Origin: Streptomyces sp. DH37
GTDB lineage: Bacteria; Actinomycetota; Actinomycetes; Streptomycetales; Streptomycetaceae
Reading direction: 5' to 3'
Assembly (NCBI RefSeq): GCF_029813835.1
Contig: NZ_JARVKV010000020.1
Location: 21,902 to 85,901, forward strand
DNA: 64,000 nt
Both the position numbers and the translations under genes were made by a program. The notes under the pieces were generated by a model that saw only the letters and a list, made by a program, of their open reading frames with translations, was not told the DNA's origin and did no database searches. Below, piece after piece: positions 36,645 through 45,421 of the stretch. Each line of letters begins with the position of its first letter. Position 1 is the first letter of the stretch.

Positions 36645-37688
36645 GTGAGCTCTCCTGTCGAACCCCCCTCCCCGGCCGCGGCGCCGCCCGCGGTCTCCGT
36701 GATCATGCCGGTGCTCAACGAGGAGCGGTATCTGCGCAGCTCCGTGCGGCACATCCTGGAGCAGGACTACGCCGGCGAGCTGGAGGTCGTGATCGCGCTC
36801 GGTCCCTCGGAGGACCGCACCGACGAGATCGCCGCCGAGCTGGTCCGCGAGGACCCGCGGGTGCGCACCGTGCCCAACCCCACCGGCCGCACCCCCGCGG
36901 GACTCAACGCGGCCATCGCCGCCTCCCGCCACCCGATCGTGGTACGGGTGGACGGACACGGGATGCTCTCGCCGAACTACATCGCGACCGCCGTGCGGCT
37001 GCTGGAGGAGACCGGCGCGGCCAACGTCGGCGGCATCATGCACGCCGAGGGCGAGAACGACTGGGAGCGCGCGGTCGCCGCCGCCATGACCTCCAGGATC
37101 GGGGTGGGGAACGCGGCGTTCCACACCGGTGGCGAGGCGGGCGAGGCCGAGACCGTCTACCTGGGCGTCTTCCGCCGCGAGGTGCTGGAGCAGCAGGGCG
37201 GTTACAACGAGGAGTTCATCCGGGCGCAGGACTGGGAGCTGAACTTCCGCATCCGCCAGGCGGGCGGGCTGATCTGGTTCTCGCCGGAGCTGCTGGTCTC
37301 CTACCGCCCGCGGCCGAACGTCCGCGCGCTGGCCAAGCAGTACCGCAACTACGGGCGCTGGCGGCACGTGGTGGCCCGCTACCACTCGGGCTCGATCAAC
37401 CTGCGCTACCTGGCCCCGCCGGCCGCCGTACTGGCCATCGGGGCGGGCCTGGTGGCGGGCGCGCTGCTCACGCCGTGGGCCCTGGTCGTCCCGGCCGGCT
37501 ATCTGGCGGCGATCACCGCGGGCTCGGTCCCGGCGGGCCGGGGACTCCCGCCGGGGGCGCGGGTACGGATCCCGCTGGCGCTGGCCACCATGCACATGTC
37601 GTGGGGCTGGGGCTTCCTGACCAGCCCGCGCGGACTCGCGGAGAAGGTGAAGGCCAGCCGCCGGGAGCCGGTGGCCGCCGGCGGCTGA
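36645..37688 (+). CDS. Glycosyltransferase family 2 membrane protein
   Basis: 347 residues. GT-A domain (about 20-240): VSVIMPVLNEERYL, then IALGPSEDRTDEIAAE, VVRVDGHGML in place of the DxD, and QDWELNFRIRQAGG as the catalytic ED-type motif. Two or three C-terminal helices (about 255-310) and an amphipathic tail anchor it to the membrane. This is the succinoglycan/exopolysaccharide (ExoA-like) layout. It is sandwiched between LCP genes, so it probably builds a polymer or lipid-linked unit they attach. Donor sugar unknown. Confidence 0.9.
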   Translation: MSSPVEPPSPAAAPPAVSVIMPVLNEERYLRSSVRHILEQDYAGELEVVIALGPSEDRTDEIAAELVREDPRVRTVPNPTGRTPAGLNAAIAASRHPIVVRVDGHGMLSPNYIATAVRLLEETGAANVGGIMHAEGENDWERAVAAAMTSRIGVGNAAFHTGGEAGEAETVYLGVFRREVLEQQGGYNEEFIRAQDWELNFRIRQAGGLIWFSPELLVSYRPRPNVRALAKQYRNYGRWRHVVARYHSGSINLRYLAPPAAVLAIGAGLVAGALLTPWALVVPAGYLAAITAGSVPAGRGLPPGARVRIPLALATMHMSWGWGFLTSPRGLAEKVKASRREPVAAGG

Positions 37689-37698
37689 CCGCCGCCCG

Positions 37699-37732
37699 TC
37701 CGGTGGACCGCCGCTCCCGGCGGCCCACCGGA
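37699..37732. terminator. Bidirectional terminator, GT2 / LCP
   Basis: TCCGGTGG and CCGCCG pair with CGGCGG and CCACCGGA around CTCC, 14 bp with one mismatch, in a 48-bp spacer between converging genes. Confidence 0.7.
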
Positions 37733-37736
37733 TGCC

Positions 37737-39437
37737 TCACCAGGTGTACCGGGGATTGACGCTCATGCAGTCCTTCTCCTCGCCGCCCAGCGCGTCCGCG
37801 CTCTCGGGGGCCTCGAGCTTCTCGTCCTCCCGGTTCGCGGCCTGCTGCGGGTAGGCGCTCCCCTCGCGCCAGTCGGCGCCGACCACCAGGGTGATCTCCT
37901 CGACGCCGGCCGACTGGCGTACGGCCCGCTCCGGCAGGCCGATGGCCTTGGCCACGGCCAGGGCGTCACCGTGCAGGTCCTCCTGCGGGTAGACCAGGGT
38001 GGTGTCGGCCTGCGGCGCCTCCGTCGGGTCGGCGGCGGCCAGGGCGAAGCCGAGCCGGTTCAGTTCACCGGCGACGGCCCCCGCGCGGCCGTTGACCGGG
38101 CCCAGGGTGACGGTGCGGGTGCCGTTGCGCACCCGCACCGTGATCCGGTCGCTGGGCGCGGCCGGGTCGGCGGTCTTCTTCCCGGCGTCCTTCTTCGGCT
38201 TGTCCCTGCCGTCGAGCGCCACGTCGTCGCGGATGAGCGAGAAGACCTTCTCGGCGTCGCCCGGCTTGGGCACCACGTACGCGCCGCCGTCGGAGTACTC
38301 CCACGGCATGGTGGCCATGGTGATCCGCCGGGTGGGCACCTGCTTGAGTTCGTCGCCCAGGTCGTAGAGGTCCTTGACGGTGCCGATGCCCTCGTCGACG
38401 GTGAGCGCCCTGGTCGCGGCCTCGGCCAGCGACTGGAGCTTGCCCGGGTCGGTGAGCTTCGTGCCCGCCTTGAGCTGCCGGACCATCGAAGTCATGTACA
38501 TGTGCTGGGCCTTGGCCCGGCCTATGTCGGTGCCGTCGCCGAAGCCGTAGCGGGTGCGCAGCCACTGCAGGGCCTGCTCGCCCCTGACGATGTTGTCCCC
38601 CGCCTCCAGGCGCAGCCCGGAGTTCTTGTCGTGGATGTTGGCGCGCACGCAGACCGGGACGCCGCCGACGGCGTCGGCCATGTCCACCACACCCGCGAAG
38701 TCGATCATCATGAAGTGGTCGATCGGGACGCCGGTCAACTCCATCCAGGTGGCGACCGTACAGCCCGGACCGCCGCGCTGGAGACTGGAGTTGATCTTCC
38801 CGGTGGTCTGCTGGTAGACCGTGCCGTCCTCGGGGTCGGTGCACTCGGGGATGGTGACCTTGGTGTCCCGGGGGACGCTGACCACCGACATGCTGCTGCG
38901 GTCGGCGGAGAGGTGCAGCAGCATCTGCACGTCGGCGAGCGGCTTGCGGCCGACCTCGTCCCGAGCGCCGCCGAGTTCGACGTTCCGCGCCGAGTTACGG
39001 CTGTCGGAGCCGATCAGCAGGATGTTGACCGGGGTCTGGCCGTGGGCGTTCTGCCGGTGGCTGAGCCGTTTGTCGCCGAGCGTGAGGGGCTCCTTGGCGA
39101 GGTTGCCGTTGAGGTGCTCGTAGTAGAGGTAGCCGGCGCCGGCCGTGCCGAGGATCAGCACCGAAAGGGAGAGCGCGGTCCAGCGCAGCGCCTTCCTGCC
39201 GCGGCCCGGGCCGCCCTGTGCGCCGCGGCGCGGACCGCCCGCCCGGTGGCCTCCCCCGGACGCGGGCGCCCTCCGGCCGGAGCCGCCCGTCCCGCTCTCC
39301 CCGTCCTTCCCGGGACCCTGCGGCCCTCCTTCCTCGTACAGGCTGTCGTTCCAGCCGAAGTCCCCTGCCCGAGGGGCGCGTTCGTGTGCACCTTCCCCCC
39401 GTACGGTGCGCTGCCCCAACGGGCCCTCCCCTGTCAC
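37737..39437 (-). CDS. LCP family protein with LytR_C domain
   Basis: 566 residues from a GTG 31 bp after the upstream LCP stop; the start lacks a ribosome site, so coupling or a different start is possible. A disordered Gly/Pro/Arg segment (about 1-75) precedes one helix (LSLSVLILGTAGAGYLYY), the LCP domain (NILLIGSDSRN, VVSVPRDTKVTI, DAVGGVPVC, RTRYGFGDGTDIGRAK) and LytR_C (RITVRVRNGTRTVTLG). Four Cys: PEC, PGC, PVC and a C-terminal KDC. It forms an operon with the LCP gene at 39469-41358. Confidence 0.9.
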   Translation of the reverse strand: MTGEGPLGQRTVRGEGAHERAPRAGDFGWNDSLYEEGGPQGPGKDGESGTGGSGRRAPASGGGHRAGGPRRGAQGGPGRGRKALRWTALSLSVLILGTAGAGYLYYEHLNGNLAKEPLTLGDKRLSHRQNAHGQTPVNILLIGSDSRNSARNVELGGARDEVGRKPLADVQMLLHLSADRSSMSVVSVPRDTKVTIPECTDPEDGTVYQQTTGKINSSLQRGGPGCTVATWMELTGVPIDHFMMIDFAGVVDMADAVGGVPVCVRANIHDKNSGLRLEAGDNIVRGEQALQWLRTRYGFGDGTDIGRAKAQHMYMTSMVRQLKAGTKLTDPGKLQSLAEAATRALTVDEGIGTVKDLYDLGDELKQVPTRRITMATMPWEYSDGGAYVVPKPGDAEKVFSLIRDDVALDGRDKPKKDAGKKTADPAAPSDRITVRVRNGTRTVTLGPVNGRAGAVAGELNRLGFALAAADPTEAPQADTTLVYPQEDLHGDALAVAKAIGLPERAVRQSAGVEEITLVVGADWREGSAYPQQAANREDEKLEAPESADALGGEEKDCMSVNPRYTW

Positions 39438-39468
39438 TCGGCCCGCGCACGGACGCGGCGCGCCGACC

Positions 39469-41358
39469 TCACTTGGCGCATATCTTCTTGTCTGCCTCGA
39501 CCTTGACCAGGTCCTCCGGCGCCTTCGACGGAGCGGCGATGGGCACGCCGGCCTCGTCGAAGTCGGCACCGAGCGTCAGGACCATCGGCTCCAGGGCCTG
39601 GGCGTCCTCGGTGCCGGGCTTCAGGGCCGAGGCGGGCAGCCCCATGATGTCCGCGAGCTTGCGGGCCTGGTCGGCCTGGTTGGGCGCGTACTCCAGGGTC
39701 GTCCTGGCGAGCCGGCGCGGCGCGTTGCCGCCGTTGCTGGACTTCAGCACGTTCTGCGTGTTCTGCAACCAGGTGAGCGTCGTCTGCGCGGCCCCGGCGA
39801 TCTCCCCGCCGTTGAGGACCTCCACGCGTACGTCGGAGGCCGCGGCCCGCTCGCCCTTGAGCAGGGCCTCCTGCTCCTTCTTGGCCTTGTCCTTGGCGGC
39901 CTTCTCCTTCTTCTCCACCTCGGTGAGGGAGACGTCCTCCCGCAGCATCGCGAAGAGCTGGGGGGCCTTGGACGGGTCGGGCACGACCGTGGCCTTGACC
40001 TCCTCCGCGGGATTGTCGATCACCGGGAGCGTCAGGAAGGAGATGTTCTTGGTCTTGATGCCGCTGAGTTCCTTGCCCAGGTCGCTCAGCTTCTTGATGG
40101 TGCCTATCCCGGTGTCGACGGTGAGCGCGCTGGTGGCGGCCTCCGCCAGGTCCCACAGCTTGCCGGGGTCGGTGAGGGTGTCGTTCGACTTGAACTGGCG
40201 GATCATCGAACTCAGGAACTGCTGCTGGACCTTGATGCGGTCCAGATCGCTCTCGTTCCCGAAGGCGTGCCGGGTGCGGACGAAGGCCAGGGCCTGCTCG
40301 CCCTCGACGATGCTCTCCCCGGCGGGGAGCTTCAGCTTGGACTTGGGGTCGTCGACCGGTTTCTCCAGGCAGACCGGGACGCCGCCGACCGCGCTGGTCA
40401 GCGTCTTGACCGCGTTGAAGTCCGCCATCATGAAGTGGTGGATGTCCAGCCCCGTCAGTTCGCTGACGGTGCGCATGGTGCAGCCCGGGTCGCGGCCCTC
40501 CTGGCCGAGGCTGGTGTTGAAGCGGACGTCCTGCGAACCCGGGATGACCCGGGTGGAGCCGTCCTCCTGCCTGGTGGGGCAGTCCGGGATGTCGGTCTTC
40601 AGGTCCCGGGGGATGCTCATCACGGTCGCGTTGGTGCGGTCCGCCGAGACGTGGAAGAGGAACGTGGTGTCGGCGTGACCGGGGCTGTCCTTGTCGCCGT
40701 AGCCCTCGTTGCCCTTGCCGGTGCGCTTGTCGGTGCCGATCAGCAGGATGTTGAGGGGACCGTCGCTGCCGAAGCCGCCCTCGCTCGCGCTGCCGACGTC
40801 GACGGTGTCGATGTTGCCGTTGAAGTGCTCGTAGACGAGGTAGGTGGCGATCGCGGTGCCGGTGACGGCGAAGGCCGTCACACCGCCGGTCCACAGCAGC
40901 ACCTTCTTCTTCACGGACTTCTTCGGCCTGGCCTTGCGCCGGGCCGCGGCCCGGCCGCCCGCGGCCTGCCGCGCCGCCGCGCGTCCTCCCGCCGCTCCCG
41001 CGGCCTGGCGTGCCGCGGCCCGGCCGGCCGGCTTCCCGCCGTCGGCCGCACCGTCCTTCGCCGCGCCGCCTTTCGCGGCACCGCCCTCCGCCGCGCCGCC
41101 GTCCTCTGTGCGCCGCCTGCGCTGCCGGGGCACCTCGCCGTGCGGAGAGGCGGCGCGGCGGCCCGCGGAACGGGACGCCGGAGTGCCGGACGGGGCGGAC
41201 GAACGCGGGGAGGGGGACGGCCGCGTCGTGGGAGACGGCGGCAGCAGCTTGTAGTCGCCGGTCTCGGGGTCGAACACCCACTGGTCTGCGGGGTCGATGT
41301 CGCCCGCCCGCCCACGGCTTTGCGCGTCCACGGTTGCCTGAATCCTCCGTCGTGCCAC
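39469..41358 (-). CDS. LCP family protein with LytR_C domain and Ala/Arg-rich N-region
   Basis: 629 residues. A short N-terminal motif DPADQWVFDPETGDY resembles a segment common in Streptomyces LCP proteins; then about 90 residues of Ala/Gly/Arg repeats (AARQAAGGRAAARRKARPKK), one helix, and the LCP domain (NILLIGTDKRTG, VMSIPRDLKTDI, SAVGGVPVC, RTRHAFGNESDLDRIK). A Lys/Glu coiled coil (EVEKKEKAAKDKAKKEQEA) leads into LytR_C. Four Cys at PDC, PGC, PVC and KIC. GTG at 41358 with GAAGG upstream. First gene of a two-gene LCP operon. Confidence 0.9.
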   Translation of the reverse strand: MARRRIQATVDAQSRGRAGDIDPADQWVFDPETGDYKLLPPSPTTRPSPSPRSSAPSGTPASRSAGRRAASPHGEVPRQRRRRTEDGGAAEGGAAKGGAAKDGAADGGKPAGRAAARQAAGAAGGRAAARQAAGGRAAARRKARPKKSVKKKVLLWTGGVTAFAVTGTAIATYLVYEHFNGNIDTVDVGSASEGGFGSDGPLNILLIGTDKRTGKGNEGYGDKDSPGHADTTFLFHVSADRTNATVMSIPRDLKTDIPDCPTRQEDGSTRVIPGSQDVRFNTSLGQEGRDPGCTMRTVSELTGLDIHHFMMADFNAVKTLTSAVGGVPVCLEKPVDDPKSKLKLPAGESIVEGEQALAFVRTRHAFGNESDLDRIKVQQQFLSSMIRQFKSNDTLTDPGKLWDLAEAATSALTVDTGIGTIKKLSDLGKELSGIKTKNISFLTLPVIDNPAEEVKATVVPDPSKAPQLFAMLREDVSLTEVEKKEKAAKDKAKKEQEALLKGERAAASDVRVEVLNGGEIAGAAQTTLTWLQNTQNVLKSSNGGNAPRRLARTTLEYAPNQADQARKLADIMGLPASALKPGTEDAQALEPMVLTLGADFDEAGVPIAAPSKAPEDLVKVEADKKICAK

Positions 41359-41444
41359 GCAGCGCCTTCCCGTTCAGGCATCAAGGCGCTCGGTCGGTCA
41401 TCCAGCGGTGCGCAGCGGTCCTGGGCGAACGCACCGGATTGCTC

Positions 41445-41471
41445 ACACTATCTGCCGCAGCCCGGTGTCAA
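41445..41471 (-). promoter_or_regulatory. Candidate promoter of the two-LCP operon
   Basis: On the minus strand a consensus TTGACA (41471-41466) is followed by TAGTGT (41450-41445) with a 15-nt spacer, shorter than usual. It lies about 90 bp before the GTG at 41358. Confidence 0.4.
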
Positions 41472-41564
41472 GCACCCCTGCAAGCAGGTTACTTTCTTCC
41501 TCAAACAGACATTCCATTCCAATCCCTCAAGCCGGCCCCTGTGCTGTTTCTCTCCTGTCCGCGC

Positions 41565-42830
41565 TCACCCGCACAGGCTTCCGGCCGTGTCGTCCGCCGG
41601 CTCCCCCGCGGGCGGCGGACCGGTGGGCGAGCCGGTCGGCTCCGGCGTCGCGGCTCCGGCGTCCGGCACGGTGACCCCGGTCCTCGACGCCCGGACTCCG
41701 GACCCGGGTTCCCAGGCGCCGGAGTCCGGGCCGGAGTCCGGGCCGGACGACGAGCCGGGGGAGGGGGATCCGGAGGCGTCCCCCGGATCGTGCTCGGGCA
41801 CCGGCCGGTCCTCGCGCAGGGCCGTGAACAGCCGGTCCGCGTCCGGCTGCACCAGCTCGTCGCGGTTGGGGTCGTGGACGTACGGCTGCCGGGGCGCGGT
41901 CATGAACCGCACCCGCTCCTCGGGCATGTCGCGCACGCTCCTCGCCAGGTCGTACAGCTCGGTGAGGGAGTCCAGCCCGGGGTCGGCCGTGAGCGACGAC
42001 GTCACCGCGTCCAGCACCCGGTACAGCTCGGCCGGGTCGGTCAGGACCCCGTCGTCGCGCACCTGGTCCAGCAGCGCGGTGAGGAACTCCTGCTGCCGCG
42101 CCATGCGCTGGGTGTCGCTGCCGTCGCCGATGCCCTTGCGGGTGCGGACGTAGCCGAGCGCCTGCTCGCCGTCGAGCGTCTGGGGGCCGGCGTCCAGGAC
42201 GAGGTGCGCGTCGGGGTCGTCCACGGGCTCGGCCAGGCACACCTCGACGCCGCCGACCGCGTCCACCAGCCGCTCGAACCCGGTGAAGTCCACGACCAGG
42301 TGGTGGTCCACGCGGATGCCGGTCAGCCTCTCGACCGTGCGGATCGTGCAGGCCGCCCCGCCGAACTCGTAGGCCCAGTTGAACTGCGCGAACAGGGGGC
42401 TGGTGGCCGTGCCGTCCGGCCGGGAGCACTCGGGTATCTCCACCATCAGGTCGCGCGGTATCGACACCCCGGTGGCGCTGGAGCGGTCGGCGGACAGGTG
42501 GAGCAGGATCGTGGTGTCCGAGCGCTGGGTGCCGCTGTCCCGCCCGTACTTCCCGTTGTCGCCGCTGCGGTCGTCGGAGCCGATGAGCAGGATGTTCTTC
42601 GCCTCGTGCACGACCTGCTCGGGGCGCTCCGCGTCGAAGCGCCGCAGCTGGTTGACGGCGTCGACGTCCGTGCGGATGTTGCCGTCGAGCTTGGTGTAGA
42701 GGACCCAGGCCGCCCCGCCCGCCGCGAGCACGGCGAGCGACGCGCCCAGCGCCGCCCAGCGCAGCCAGCGGCGGCGGGGCCGGAGGCCGGTCCGCTGCGC
42801 ACTCTCGGGTTCGGTCACGTCTGCGTTCAT
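41565..42830 (-). CDS. LCP family protein
   Basis: 421 residues. Short basic start, one helix (ALGASLAVLAAGGAAWVLYT), LCP domain (KNILLIGSDDRSG, GVSIPRDLMVEI, DAVGGVEVC, RTRKGIGDGSDTQRMAR) and a Pro/Ser/Gly-rich exported tail with SGPDSGPDSG repeats and a final Cys-Gly. It lacks a clear LytR_C domain but keeps the four-Cys pattern (PEC, AAC, EVC, SLC). Start: ATG at 42830 touches its GAGGG; GTG at 42818 is an alternative with better spacing. Confidence 0.9.
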   Translation of the reverse strand: MNADVTEPESAQRTGLRPRRRWLRWAALGASLAVLAAGGAAWVLYTKLDGNIRTDVDAVNQLRRFDAERPEQVVHEAKNILLIGSDDRSGDNGKYGRDSGTQRSDTTILLHLSADRSSATGVSIPRDLMVEIPECSRPDGTATSPLFAQFNWAYEFGGAACTIRTVERLTGIRVDHHLVVDFTGFERLVDAVGGVEVCLAEPVDDPDAHLVLDAGPQTLDGEQALGYVRTRKGIGDGSDTQRMARQQEFLTALLDQVRDDGVLTDPAELYRVLDAVTSSLTADPGLDSLTELYDLARSVRDMPEERVRFMTAPRQPYVHDPNRDELVQPDADRLFTALREDRPVPEHDPGDASGSPSPGSSSGPDSGPDSGAWEPGSGVRASRTGVTVPDAGAATPEPTGSPTGPPPAGEPADDTAGSLCG

Positions 42831-43018
42831 CCCTCACGCGGTCGGCGGCGTGTACGCGCACAGATGTGCGGTCGCCGGTCTTCCATACAGACACCCGAGA
42901 GGGGGCCGTGGTTGTACCGGCGGCGCGGAAACCCGCCCGCTCGCCCGGAAGCCGGGGGTATGCGCCCGGAATCGAGGGGGATGTCCACGGGTGCGGAGGC
43001 GGCCCGCCCGACGGCGCG

Positions 43019-43801
43019 TCAGTCGGCCGTGTGGGTGACGCGCTCGCTCCGCGTCCGCTCCTCCAGCCCCGCCGCGCCCAGCCGGTCGAGGTGGCGGCAC
43101 AGCACGACCGAGCCGCCGGCGGCCAGCGGGGCGAGCAGTCCGGCCGAGACCCCCTCCCAGGTGCCGTACGGCAGGCCCGACAGCAGCCGCGAGCCGGGGC
43201 CGAGCCCGCGCGCGGCGGCGTCGGCGCGGGCGCGCGCGACGACCTGTGCCCCGGTCAGCTCCTCGCCGCCGACGACCAGCGCGGGCGCGTCCGGGTCGAC
43301 GGGGGAGTACGGGGCGAAGTGGTCGCCCTGGCCCGGCACCTCGACGGCGTAGTCGGTGAAGCCCTCCGGCGGCCGGGGGAAGCGGCCGCCCAGGGGGCGC
43401 AGGCTGAGCGCGACGCGCTCGCCGCCGCAGGCGCGGGCCGCCTCCAGGGAGTCCGGGCCGCTGACGACGAGGTCGGCGGCGGAGGCGGCGGACGCGGCCG
43501 AGCCGGAGTCGGCGGGGTCGGCGGGCAGTTCGGCGACGACTCCGGTGGCGGAGCAGGCCAGCAGCCAGACCGCGGTCTGCCAGTGGGCGGGCAGCAGCAG
43601 CGCGAGGCGGTCGCCGGGCTCGGCGGACAGCTCGCCCTGCAGGAGGTTGGCCGTCTTCGCCACCCAATTGGCGAGGGTGGCGGCGGAGAGTTCGACGCGC
43701 TCGCCGGTGGCGTCGTCGTAGAAGGTCACCAGCGGGCGGGCGGCGTCCGCGGCGAGCGCGGATCGCAGCAGGTCGGCGGGGGTGCGATCGGTGGTGTTCA
43801 T
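43019..43801 (-). CDS. TIGR03089-family protein (truncated acyl-adenylate-synthetase-like)
   Basis: 260 residues. Similar to the N-terminal part of AMP-binding acyl-CoA synthetases (RPLVTFYDDATGERVELSAATLANWVAKTANLL, GDRLALLLPAHWQTAVWLLAC) but lacking the Ser/Thr/Gly-rich ATP loop and the whole C-terminal domain, so it is unlikely to adenylate. This matches the actinobacterial TIGR03089 family. As I recall, its mycobacterial counterpart also lies beside an LCP gene. Function unknown. A -10-like TACCCT lies 7 nt before the ATG on the minus strand (43814-43809), so it may be leaderless. Confidence 0.85.
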   Translation of the reverse strand: MNTTDRTPADLLRSALAADAARPLVTFYDDATGERVELSAATLANWVAKTANLLQGELSAEPGDRLALLLPAHWQTAVWLLACSATGVVAELPADPADSGSAASAASAADLVVSGPDSLEAARACGGERVALSLRPLGGRFPRPPEGFTDYAVEVPGQGDHFAPYSPVDPDAPALVVGGEELTGAQVVARARADAAARGLGPGSRLLSGLPYGTWEGVSAGLLAPLAAGGSVVLCRHLDRLGAAGLEERTRSERVTHTAD

Positions 43802-43808
43802 CGGCGCC

Positions 43809-43814
43809 AGGGTA
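43809..43814 (-). promoter_or_regulatory. -10 of a leaderless promoter
   Basis: TACCCT on the minus strand ends 7 nt before the ATG at 43801; no ribosome site is present. Confidence 0.4.
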
Positions 43815-43939
43815 CGCGGGCCGCCGCTTCGGAGGGCGCCGCGGCGGGATGCCGGCGGCTCCCGGCGGGGACGGTCCGGGGCGACCGGCCGTCAGCTCCC
43901 CGTTAGACAGCAATATCCCCTTTGTCCACTATCGGAATC

Positions 43940-45307
43940 ATGCGTGCATTCATTGCGTCCTCGATCGGCGTCGCGTGCGCGGCGGCCGCGGTGCTGCCGC
44001 TGGCCGTGCCCGGCGACATGGCGAACAGCGCCTCCGCAGCCCCCGTGCCCGCTCCCAACCCCGTGGCGGCCCCCCGGTTGCCGGGCAGCACCCAGTCGCT
44101 GCCGCTCGTGCCCCTCGCCCCGCCACCCACGACCACTCCGCCCGGCCAGCCCGGCCCGGTGCCCCTGGGCCTCCCGGCGCGCGAGGTCGAGCCCTTCGCG
44201 CTGCTCGGCGTGGTCTGGGACGACCCCGAGGAGGAACTGCACGGCCGGATCCAGGTACGCACCAAGTCCGCGTCCACCGGCAAGTGGTCGTCCTGGCAGG
44301 AACTGGAGGCCCACGCCGACAGACCCGACCCCGGTTCGGCCGAGTCCCACGGCGGCACGGTGCGCGGCGGCACGGCGCCGCTGTGGGTCGGGGACTCCGA
44401 CGGCGTGCAGGCCCGCGTCCTGCCGGAGGAGGCCGGCGGCTCCGGCGGCCACCACCTGCCGGAGGGCCTGCGCCTGGACCTGGTCCACCCCGGCGATGAA
44501 CCCGGCGATGAACCCGGCGATGAACCCGCCGACGAACCCGCCGCCGCGCCCGTCTCCCAGGACCGCGCCAGCGGCGAGGCCAACGCCGCCCTCGCCCCGG
44601 CCGACGCCCTGGAGATCCCGGCCCTGGACAGGCAGGCGTCCCACAAGGACCTGGCGGCCGTGCGCGTCCCCGGACAGGACGAGCAGCTGAAGGCCCCGGC
44701 CAACGCCCCCATCGGGCCCCGGCCGGCCATCGTCACCCGTAGGGGCTGGGGAGCGGACGAGCGGCTGCGCGGATCGTTCCTCTACACCAGGACGGTCAAG
44801 GTCGCCTTCGTCCACCACACGGCGATGAGCAACGACTACGCCTGCGGCCAGTCCGCCGCCATCATCCGGAGCATCTACCGCTACCACGTCCAGAGCAACG
44901 GCTGGCGGGACGTCGGCTACAACTTCTTCGTCGACAAGTGCGGAAAGATCTACGAGGGCCGCGCCGGCGGAGTGGCCAGGGCGGTGATGGGCGCCCACAC
45001 CTACGGCTTCAACCACGACAGCACGGGCATCGCCGTCCTCGGCTCCTACGACAGCACCAACCCCTCCGGGGCCGCGGTGAACGCCGTCTCCCGGCTCGTC
45101 GCCTGGAAGCTGGGCCTGCACGGCGTCGACCCGCGCGGCACCGCCGCCATGACGTCCGGCGGCGGCAAGTACCCCAAGGGCACCACGGTCAGGCTCCGCA
45201 CCGTCTCCGGGCACCGGGACGGCTACGTCACCGGCTGCCCGGGCAACCGGCTCTACGCCAAGCTGGGCACCATCCGGTCCACCGCGGCCCGGCTCCAGGG
45301 CAGGTAG
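43940..45307 (+). CDS. Secreted PGRP-type N-acetylmuramoyl-L-alanine amidase
   Basis: 455 residues. Signal peptide about 1-33 (IASSIGVACAAAAVLPLAV, ending NSASAAP). A beta-rich N-terminal region (about 75-170: VVWDDPEEELHGRIQVRTKS) is followed by an acidic linker with GDEP repeats, then the peptidoglycan-recognition/amidase_2 domain (about 265-450: VTRRGWGADERLRG, FVHHTAMSNDY, NFFVDKCGKIYEGR, SGHRDGYVTGCPG). Zinc ligands His, His and Cys are all present, so it should cut between muramic acid and L-Ala. The ATG at 43940 gives the proper signal peptide. Confidence 0.92.
   Translation: MRAFIASSIGVACAAAAVLPLAVPGDMANSASAAPVPAPNPVAAPRLPGSTQSLPLVPLAPPPTTTPPGQPGPVPLGLPAREVEPFALLGVVWDDPEEELHGRIQVRTKSASTGKWSSWQELEAHADRPDPGSAESHGGTVRGGTAPLWVGDSDGVQARVLPEEAGGSGGHHLPEGLRLDLVHPGDEPGDEPGDEPADEPAAAPVSQDRASGEANAALAPADALEIPALDRQASHKDLAAVRVPGQDEQLKAPANAPIGPRPAIVTRRGWGADERLRGSFLYTRTVKVAFVHHTAMSNDYACGQSAAIIRSIYRYHVQSNGWRDVGYNFFVDKCGKIYEGRAGGVARAVMGAHTYGFNHDSTGIAVLGSYDSTNPSGAAVNAVSRLVAWKLGLHGVDPRGTAAMTSGGGKYPKGTTVRLRTVSGHRDGYVTGCPGNRLYAKLGTIRSTAARLQGR
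44492..44539 (+). repeat. 12-bp coding tandem repeat (GDEP units)
   Basis: GGCGATGAACCC repeats three times exactly at 44492, 44504 and 44516, with a diverged fourth copy, encoding Gly-Asp-Glu-Pro units in the amidase linker. Confidence 0.85.
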
Positions 45308-45314
45308 CACCGGC

Positions 45315-45347
45315 CCCGGCGCGGCCCCGGACCCCCGCCGCGCCGGG
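45315..45347 (+). terminator. Amidase gene terminator
   Basis: CCCGGCGCGGC pairs with GCCGCGCCGGG (11 bp), 11-nt loop, 7 bp after the stop. Confidence 0.7.
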
Positions 45348-45367
45348 ACCGTGCCGGCCGGGCCGCC

Positions 45368-45373
45368 TACACT
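45368..45373 (+). promoter_or_regulatory. Candidate manC -10 element
   Basis: TACACT would start a leader of about 42 nt with AGAGAAG before the GTG at 45422. No -35 is recognised. Confidence 0.35.
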
Positions 45374-45421
45374 GGCCCGGCCACCCGGCACGGTACCCAG
45401 CAGGAAAGCAGAGAAGAACCG

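Noticed and set aside
39145..42153. 1002-codon plus-strand frame across the LCP genes
   Set aside because: Runs antisense to two LCP genes and their spacer, lacks domains and a sensible start; a shadow.
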